From Caldilineaceae bacterium (lineage in GTDB: Bacteria; Chloroflexota; Anaerolineae; Caldilineales; Caldilineaceae): a stretch of 7,399 nt of DNA. The number at the start of each line of letters is the position of its first letter. Position 1 is the stretch's first letter. The position numbers and the translations under genes are program-made. Below, piece after piece: positions 1 to 5,488 of the stretch. The stretch spans positions 1 through 7,399 of the forward strand of contig JAPKMV010000153.1 of NCBI GenBank assembly GCA_026645635.1. The letters run 5' to 3'. The notes under the pieces were generated by a model. That model saw nothing but the letters and a program-made list of their open reading frames with translations. It did no database searches and was not told the DNA's origin.

Positions 1-2026
<2,026 letters not shown>

Positions 2027-2048
2027 GATCCGACACCTTACCTTGAAC

Positions 2049-2065
2049 TGAGCGATTGCCGCTCA
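2049..2065. repeat. Perfect inverted repeat in the ileS / toxin-antitoxin intergenic region
   Basis: TGAGCG and CGCTCA form perfect 6-bp arms around a 5-nt centre. The element lies 22 bases upstream of the ileS start, so the ileS transcript could form a hairpin there just before the ribosome-binding site. It also covers the -35 box of the plus-strand toxin-antitoxin promoter, so it could be a protein operator. Which role applies, if either, cannot be told from sequence. Confidence 0.5.
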
Positions 2066-2084
2066 CACAAAAACAAATTACAAT
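2056..2084 (+). promoter_or_regulatory. Sigma70-type promoter of the DUF433/DUF5615 cassette
   Basis: TTGCCG (2056-2061), a 17-bp spacer, then TACAAT (2079-2084). The -35 matches 4 of 6 and the -10 matches 5 of 6 consensus positions. Predicted transcription start is near 2091, about 45 nt before the antitoxin ATG. The -35 overlaps the inverted repeat at 2049-2065, and the start site sits inside a second cluster of palindromes, as expected for an autoregulated cassette. Confidence 0.6.
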
Positions 2085-2087
2085 AGT

Positions 2088-2112
2088 TGCACAGTGCATA
2101 TTCGCTGCACTG
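2088..2112. promoter_or_regulatory. Palindromic cluster at the cassette transcription start (candidate operator)
   Basis: Three TGCAC-type half sites lie close together. TGCACAGTGCA (2088-2098) is an 11-bp perfect palindrome around a central base. CAGTGCA (2092-2098) and TGCACTG (2106-2112) form 7-bp perfect inverted arms separated by 7 bases. They straddle the predicted transcription start near 2091 and precede the ribosome-binding site. This is the classic place for toxin-antitoxin autorepression, but binding is inferred; a 5'-UTR hairpin is an alternative. Confidence 0.45.
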
Positions 2113-2135
2113 AAGCGATTCTGGAGGGTAACTAC

Positions 2136-2381
2136 ATGTCAGACCAATACCTTGAACGTATCTCAATCAACCCCAAAGTCATGGTCGGCAAGCCGGTGAT
2201 CCGCGGCACGCGCATTCCGGTCGAGTTGATCGTGCGTATGGTAGCCCAAGGCATCCCCATCGAAGACATTCTTACGGATTACCCACGCCTGACAACAGAA
2301 GATATCCGCGCCGCGCTCTACTTTGCTGCCGATTCTGTCGCCAACGAAGACATTCGACTGCTCTCAGTGGCATCTGCATGA
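2136..2381 (+). CDS. DUF433 family protein, putative antitoxin
   Basis: Small 81-residue DUF433 protein, the usual upstream partner of DUF5615 PIN-like toxins and the likely antitoxin of the pair. The family signature is clear: NPKVMVGKPVIRGTRIPVE at about residues 12-30, followed by a helix-turn-helix-like half containing DILTDYPRLTTEDIRAAL at 44-61. This second half could bind DNA or the toxin. The ATG at 2136 was chosen because GGAGGG (2123-2128) sits 7 nt upstream; an in-frame GTG at 2094 would place that ribosome-binding site inside the coding region. The stop codon overlaps the next start as ATGA (2378-2381), so the pair is probably translationally coupled. The family is well recognised; the antitoxin role comes from gene pairing, not from direct evidence here. 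Confidence 0.88.
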   Translation: MSDQYLERISINPKVMVGKPVIRGTRIPVELIVRMVAQGIPIEDILTDYPRLTTEDIRAALYFAADSVANEDIRLLSVASA

Positions 2382-2728
2382 GTCTGCGCCTTCTTGTAGA
2401 TGAATCGACCGGTGAGGAGGTTGCCGCCTACCTGCGCCGTCATGGTTATGACGTTGTTAGCGTCGCTGAAGTGTTTCCACAGGCCGATGACTCCTGGATA
2501 TTACAATTTGCAGTGAACGATCAACGGATTGTGATTACGAACGACAAAGACTTTGGCGACATGGTATTTCGCGACCAAGACGAGCACTGCGGCATCATCT
2601 TGTTGCGCTTGTCGAATACCTCAGCCACCGTCAAGAAGCAGGTGGCCCTGCGCGTAGTCCAGCGATATGGCGAAGAACTCAACGGCGCGTTCTGTGTTGC
2701 CAGCGAAAAGCGCTCGCGTTTGCGCTGA
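2378..2728 (+). CDS. DUF5615 family PIN-like protein, putative toxin nuclease
   Basis: 116-residue protein of the DUF5615 group, which has a PIN-like fold and is presumed to act as a metal-dependent RNase toxin held in check by its DUF433 partner. Acidic residues expected in a PIN active site are present: D8-E9 in the N-terminal LLVDES strand, D37-D38 after the VAEVFPQ segment, D56 and D58 in the diagnostic ITNDKDFGD stretch (53-61), and D61. The GIILLRL strand at about 72-78 is also typical. It starts at the ATG overlapping the antitoxin stop and has no strong ribosome-binding site of its own. It ends at 2728, directly against the stop codon of the convergent alaX gene, with no terminator between them. 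All acidic positions look intact, so the toxin is likely functional; the RNA target is unknown. Confidence 0.87.
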   Translation: MSLRLLVDESTGEEVAAYLRRHGYDVVSVAEVFPQADDSWILQFAVNDQRIVITNDKDFGDMVFRDQDEHCGIILLRLSNTSATVKKQVALRVVQRYGEELNGAFCVASEKRSRLR

Positions 2729-3448
2729 TCATGCCAGCGCAATGTAAATCCGCTTGTTGATCGCCCCCTTGCTCTTGTAGTCCACCACCTGGATCGCCCC
2801 TACCTCCTGCGTGTTCGCCACGTGCGTGCCGCCGTCCGCCTGCAAATCCAGTCCTACGATCTCCACCGTGCGCACCTCCTGGATGCCTGCCGGCAGCAGG
2901 TTGATCTTGGTACGGATCAGGTCGGGGATCTGGAATGCTTCCTCCCGCGGCAGGATCCGCGTGCGCACGGGCCGCGCCGCCGCTACTTCTGCGTTGCAGC
3001 GCGCCTCGATCTCCCGGATCAGCTCTTTGCTCAGGCTGGCGAACTCGAAGTCCATGCGCCCCTCGCCGGGATCCATGTTGCCGCCGGTTACCTGGGCGCC
3101 GTAATCGCGCCAGACCACGCCGCAGAGGATGTGCATGGCCGTGTGGGTGCGCATGAGGCGGTAGCGCCGCGCCCAATCGACCGCACCGTGGACGGCAACG
3201 CCCTGGGAAATCAACGGCAACCCGCCGTCGCTGGCCAGCCAATGCCAGACCTGGTCGCCCTCCTTCTTGACCTGGCTCACCGCCAGCCGCTGCCCGCCAA
3301 GCTCCAGCCAGCCCACGTCATGGGGCTGCCCGCCCCCGCCGGGATAGAAGGCGGTCCTGTCCAGGACAACGCGAGCCTCCTCGATTGCCAGCACTGTCGC
3401 ATCGAATTCTTGGGTGTAGGCATCGTCGTAGTAGAGCAGGTGTGTCAT
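2729..3448 (-). CDS. alaX: AlaX-type alanyl-tRNA editing hydrolase
   Basis: 239-residue free-standing homologue of the AlaRS editing domain (COG2872-like). The family hydrolyses Ser-tRNA-Ala or Gly-tRNA-Ala in trans, correcting AlaRS errors in the cytoplasm. Seen: FYPGGGGQPHDVG at about residues 34-46; the zinc-site H102-x3-H106 in MRTHTAMHIL; the second metal-site segment D205-GGTH209 in LQADGGTHVANT; and an NKRIYIAL end. Where many relatives have Cys before GGTH, this protein has Asp205. The ATG at 3448 follows GGAG (3457-3460) with 8-nt spacing; a longer reading frame starting at 3541 would be translated from repeat sequence and is rejected. The gene lies downstream of a T-box leader (3578-3855) and is the first gene that leader can control. 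Its stop abuts the toxin stop, so transcripts probably run into the cassette antisense. Confidence 0.9.
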   Translation of the reverse strand: MTHLLYYDDAYTQEFDATVLAIEEARVVLDRTAFYPGGGGQPHDVGWLELGGQRLAVSQVKKEGDQVWHWLASDGGLPLISQGVAVHGAVDWARRYRLMRTHTAMHILCGVVWRDYGAQVTGGNMDPGEGRMDFEFASLSKELIREIEARCNAEVAAARPVRTRILPREEAFQIPDLIRTKINLLPAGIQEVRTVEIVGLDLQADGGTHVANTQEVGAIQVVDYKSKGAINKRIYIALA

Positions 3449-3464
3449 TGCGCACGCTCCATCA

Positions 3465-3570
3465 AATTGTGAATGGTGAACAATGAATTGTGAATTGTGA
3501 AGTAACTGCCGCCTCACCGGGCGTCTCACTTCACAATTCAAACTTCACCATTCACAATTCAAACTTCAAC
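3465..3570. repeat. Inverted pair of AT-rich 7-bp tandem repeats
   Basis: The left arm (3465-3503) is a run of heptamers of the ATTGTGA type (ATTGTGA, ATGGTGA, ACAATGA, ATTGTGA, ATTGTGA). The right arm (3528-3559) carries the complementary TTCACAA/TTCAAAC/TTCACCA series, and TTCA-type units continue to about 3570. The arms are near-perfect inverted complements: 16 bp identical, a 3-bp mismatch, then about 13 bp, with one extra TTGTGAA unit on the left. The 24-base centre (3504-3527) is GC-rich. The element sits in the alaX leader between the T-box terminator and the alaX ribosome-binding site, and its AT-rich composition contrasts with its surroundings. It could be a MITE-like or heptamer-repeat element. 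Its RNA would form a long hairpin. Confidence 0.8.
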
Positions 3571-3577
3571 CAAAAAC

Positions 3578-3608
3578 AAAAAAGCCCATCCCCTTGACGA
3601 GGACGGGC
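3578..3608 (-). terminator. Intrinsic terminator of the T-box leader
   Basis: On the minus strand GCCCGTCC (3608-3601) pairs with GGATGGGC (3591-3584) through one G-U pair, with a 9-base loop, followed by a run of six T (3583-3578). The 5' arm and the adjoining CCTC can instead pair with GAGG just upstream of the T-box sequence, forming the antiterminator. Premature termination when the cognate tRNA is charged is therefore the expected mode of control. Confidence 0.9.
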
Positions 3609-3617
3609 CAATCGGCT

Positions 3618-3627
3618 CGCGGTACCA
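3618..3627 (-). promoter_or_regulatory. T-box sequence (antiterminator bulge)
   Basis: Minus-strand TGGTACCGCG, the near-invariant core of T-box leaders. The UGGU part is the bulge that base-pairs with the NCCA acceptor end of the uncharged tRNA, here demanding A at the discriminator position. GAGG immediately before it and CCTC at the terminator 5' arm can form the antiterminator helix. Confidence 0.93.
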
Positions 3628-3861
3628 CCTCAGTTCCCACCACAAGGGCGGGCGCCTTGCTACAGAGCCGGCGTTGCACCGAATCTGCCGTGAAGATAAC
3701 GGCTCACTTGCCGGCGGCGCCTACTAGCTCATTCGTTCGGGCCGCTGCTCCGGAGGGATCTTCGCCAGTGCAGGGTGCATCCGGCTTCCACCATCCCGGA
3801 TTCGCTGAGCACGTTGTGCTGGCTACTCGTCTCCATCAACGCATCATGTTGAATTGTGCGC

Positions 3862-3890
3862 AGTGTAGCATGGCCGCCCACGCATGTCAA
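3862..3890 (-). promoter_or_regulatory. Sigma70-type promoter of the T-box / alaX transcript
   Basis: On the minus strand TTGACA (3890-3885, a perfect -35) is followed by exactly 17 bp and TACACT (3867-3862, 4 of 6). Predicted start near 3855, just ahead of Stem I of the T-box, which fits a leader of about 278 nt to the terminator and about 407 nt to the alaX start. The -35 box overlaps the stop codon of the upstream Nudix gene, so this gene group is separately transcribed though packed against the operon before it. Confidence 0.8.
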
Positions 3891-4459
3891 TGTGAATTCG
3901 CGGCCAACGTCGCGGCGGCAAACGCCGGGTGCAGCAGCGCCAGTGCGACGCAGGCCGCCCAGGGTAGCACCTTGAACTCACCGGCGGCCAGCGCCTGCAT
4001 CACATCCTCACGCGACAGCAGCAGCAGTTTCTGCACTTCCAAGTCATCAGCGTGGATCGGCTGCTGCCAGACCGCGCCCGTGGCCAAGAAGAAATGTGCG
4101 ACGCCGTTGCCGCGGTTGCCGTCGACGACATAGCTGCCGAGCGCGTACCAGTTGGCGGCGACGTAGCCTGTCTCTTCCAGCAGTTCGCGCCGGGCCGCGA
4201 GCAGCGGCTCCTCGCCCGGCTCCAGATAACCGCCAGGCGGCGCCAGCGTCAGCCCATCCACCGCGTATTTTTCCTGGCGGAAACAGAGGAGGCGCCCGCT
4301 GGTTGTCACCGGCACGATGTTGACGAAGGCAGGCGATTCCACCCATCCCCAATCCGGGACGACGCAGCCGTCGGCGAACTCGACCTCGTGCGCTTCGACT
4401 TTGAGAAAACGGCCATCGCCCATCGTCAGCAGCGGCGTGCGACGCAGCGTCTTGATCAT
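3887..4459 (-). CDS. Nudix hydrolase, ADP-ribose pyrophosphatase-like
   Basis: 190-residue cytoplasmic Nudix hydrolase that should cleave a nucleoside diphosphate linked to another moiety in a Mg2+-dependent reaction. The Nudix box is perfect: G77-x5-E83-x7-R91-E92-x2-E95-E96-x-G98, with E92, E95 and E96 as metal ligands. The region ahead of it, including PAFVNIVPV and RQEKYAVDG with GGYLEPGE after, resembles ADP-ribose/nucleotide-sugar pyrophosphatases, but substrate cannot be fixed from the motif. The ATG at 4459 was chosen because it overlaps the stop of the preceding gene as ATGA and has GGAGG (4474-4470) 10 nt upstream; a start at 4501 would extend it only into the neighbouring reading frame. 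Third gene of the clpS operon. Its last bases hold the -35 box of the T-box promoter. Confidence 0.9.
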   Translation of the reverse strand: MIKTLRRTPLLTMGDGRFLKVEAHEVEFADGCVVPDWGWVESPAFVNIVPVTTSGRLLCFRQEKYAVDGLTLAPPGGYLEPGEEPLLAARRELLEETGYVAANWYALGSYVVDGNRGNGVAHFFLATGAVWQQPIHADDLEVQKLLLLSREDVMQALAAGEFKVLPWAACVALALLHPAFAAATLAANSH

Positions 4460-4968
4460 GAGGTGGCTTCCTCCGCGGCGACGCGGATGACGCCCACCCA
4501 TTTCACCTGGCGCAGCGCATCGTCCACCTCCGCCGGCACGATTAGCCGCACCAGGCCCTGGCCGCGGGTCAGCGGCGCGCCGTCAATGACATAGGCCAGC
4601 AGCGGCGGACGCCCCGCGGGCGGGTCGGCGAGATCAGCGGGCAGCAGGCGCGTGCCAAAGCCGTCGATGCTCACCACATCCACATGGCGCCAGGTCAGCT
4701 CGGCGGGCAGCACCTGGCGCAGGAATTCGTGCAGCGTCACACCGGTAAAGCGAAACGGGCCGGAAACGCCATGGCCCGTGCTGACGATGCGGCAGTTGTC
4801 CACCGTAACGGCTGGCATCTGCTGCACGGCGGCCAGGGTGAATGTGCGCGCAACGCCGTCAGGCAGTTCGACGGCGAACGCGCCGTCGCCGGCCGGAACG
4901 GCTAGATTGGGTTCATGCGGATGGCGGTGCACCCAGTCGGGTTCGGCGTGGGTGTGCTGGGCGGGCAT
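4456..4968 (-). CDS. Small molybdopterin-binding (sulfite oxidase-type) domain protein
   Basis: 170-residue protein resembling the oxidoreductase molybdopterin-binding domain (SUOX/YedY type). Visible family features: a substrate-domain beginning at VELPDGVARTFTL (33-45), a candidate Mo-ligand Cys59 in TVDNCRIVSTG, the GVTLHEFL helix at 76-83, the VSIDGFGTRL strand at 99-108, and the ending GLVRLIVPAE...VKWVGVIRV (138-163), which is characteristic. There is no Tat or Sec signal and no membrane segment, so it should be cytoplasmic, unlike periplasmic MsrP. The His-rich N-terminus (HTHAEPDWVHRHPHEP) is unusual. The ATG at 4968 shares a base with the clpS stop (TGATG), with GGAG (4977-4974) 5 nt before it. 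Substrate is unknown, and the short domain may bind cofactor without full oxidase activity. Confidence 0.78.
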   Translation of the reverse strand: MPAQHTHAEPDWVHRHPHEPNLAVPAGDGAFAVELPDGVARTFTLAAVQQMPAVTVDNCRIVSTGHGVSGPFRFTGVTLHEFLRQVLPAELTWRHVDVVSIDGFGTRLLPADLADPPAGRPPLLAYVIDGAPLTRGQGLVRLIVPAEVDDALRQVKWVGVIRVAAEEATS

Positions 4969-5315
4969 CAGTGCTCCGGCTCCATGCTGAAGGTGAGCGG
5001 ATAGCCGTCGATGCGGGCGCGGGCGCGGGCAACCTTGACGAGCCGCTCGGCTTCGGTGCGCGGGCGGATGACGACGACGGCCACACCCTCGCTGTGGGCA
5101 GTATGCGCCACATGATCGGCCAGCTCCTCTGACAGCAGGAAGATGGTCGTGAGAATGCGCATGACATAATCGAAGGGCGTCACTTCGTCGTTGTGGACGA
5201 GCACCAGCCAGCGCGGCTCGGTGTGCGGTTCGGCGAACGGCGCATCGGCGACACCCGGCGTCGGAAGCTCAGTTTGGCGTAGCTGCGTTGCAGTGATTGC
5301 AGAGATATTCGTCAT
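4968..5315 (-). CDS. clpS: ATP-dependent Clp protease adaptor ClpS
   Basis: 115-residue adaptor that recognises N-degron substrates (bulky hydrophobic N-terminal residues) and delivers them to the ClpA/ClpC-ClpP protease in the cytosol. The core runs from about residue 34 to the end: [20 protein letters not shown] contains the N42-D43 pair that holds the substrate amino group, H74 in AHSEG is the third pocket residue, and [11 protein letters not shown] is the standard C-terminus. Residues 1-33 are a low-conservation N-terminal tail, as usual, needed in the family for delivery. The ATG at 5315 was chosen over a GTG at 5357 because the promoter predicts transcription starting at about 5357. The ribosome-binding site is weak. 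First gene of a three-gene overlapped operon with the molybdopterin-domain and Nudix proteins. Confidence 0.93.
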   Translation of the reverse strand: MTNISAITATQLRQTELPTPGVADAPFAEPHTEPRWLVLVHNDEVTPFDYVMRILTTIFLLSEELADHVAHTAHSEGVAVVVIRPRTEAERLVKVARARARIDGYPLTFSMEPEH

Positions 5316-5363
5316 AATGCTCGCACATGAAATCCAGGAAGTGGTCGCAATTGCCACGCCTGC

Positions 5364-5392
5364 ATTATACCGATGATGGCACAGTCAGACAA
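5364..5392 (-). promoter_or_regulatory. Sigma70-type promoter of the clpS operon
   Basis: On the minus strand TTGTCT (5392-5387, 4 of 6), a 17-bp spacer, and a perfect TATAAT (5369-5364). Predicted transcription start near 5357 gives a leader of about 42 nt before the clpS ATG at 5315 and excludes the upstream GTG as a start. Confidence 0.75.
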
Positions 5393-5450
5393 TCGACGAT
5401 TTGAGTGCTCTCCGCTGAGCCAGCCCCGTGAACGCGTTTCCCTCCCCAGT

Positions 5451-5479
5451 TTGCCGCTCTGCCCGGACAAGCCGATAAT
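5451..5479 (+). promoter_or_regulatory. Sigma70-type promoter of the ABC-F gene
   Basis: TTGCCG (5451-5456), a 17-bp spacer, then GATAAT (5474-5479, 5 of 6). The -35 hexamer is identical to that of the toxin-antitoxin promoter. The predicted transcription start near 5486 is only about 3 nt before the first ATG (5489) and 9 nt before the second (5495), so the mRNA would be leaderless or nearly so. The rest of the 173-bp clpS/ABC-F gap shows nothing further I can name. Confidence 0.6.
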
Positions 5480-5488
5480 AAAGCGGCT

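Larger units (their letters stand above)
3578..3855 (-). ncRNA. T-box riboswitch leader, transcription-terminating, probable Ile (AUC) specifier
   Basis: A 5' leader RNA that binds uncharged tRNA and switches a terminator to an antiterminator. Reading the minus strand: ATGGAGACGAGTA opens Stem I with its K-turn and loop-E (AGTA 3827-3824). GCCAG (3823-3819) pairs with CTGGC (3768-3764), which is followed by the loop-E GAA. The specifier loop then reads GATCC. The apical part shows an AG-bulge-like AGCGA and a GGTGGAAG loop closed by TCCGG/CCGGA. A GCCGT/ACGGC hairpin (Stem III-like) follows, then the T-box sequence and terminator. The loop allows only GAU (Asp) or AUC (Ile, 3759-3757). The UGGU bulge pairs with ACCA ends, favouring tRNA-Ile (A73) over tRNA-Asp (G73). 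No Ala codon is available in the loop. Confidence 0.92.

Noticed and set aside
3449..3541. N-terminally extended alaX start at 3541
   Set aside because: The extra 31 residues are encoded by the heptamer repeat, and the ribosome-binding site for the ATG at 3448 lies within the extension.
3465..3570. CRISPR array
   Set aside because: The repeats are 7-bp units with no unique spacers of regular length, arranged as an inverted pair.
3757..3760. GAU (Asp) reading of the T-box specifier
   Set aside because: It directly follows the loop-E GAA and cannot be fully excluded, but the UGGU bulge pairs with A73 whereas bacterial tRNA-Asp has G73, and ileS lies nearby; AUC is preferred.
3594..4133. 179-residue open frame on the plus strand across the T-box and the end of the Nudix gene
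   Set aside because: It covers a structured T-box leader and an opposite-strand Nudix coding region; the protein is Ser/Ala-rich without motifs.
5316..5357. Longer ClpS starting at a GTG at 5357
   Set aside because: The TATAAT box at 5369-5364 places the transcription start at about this codon, and the extra residues do not resemble ClpS.
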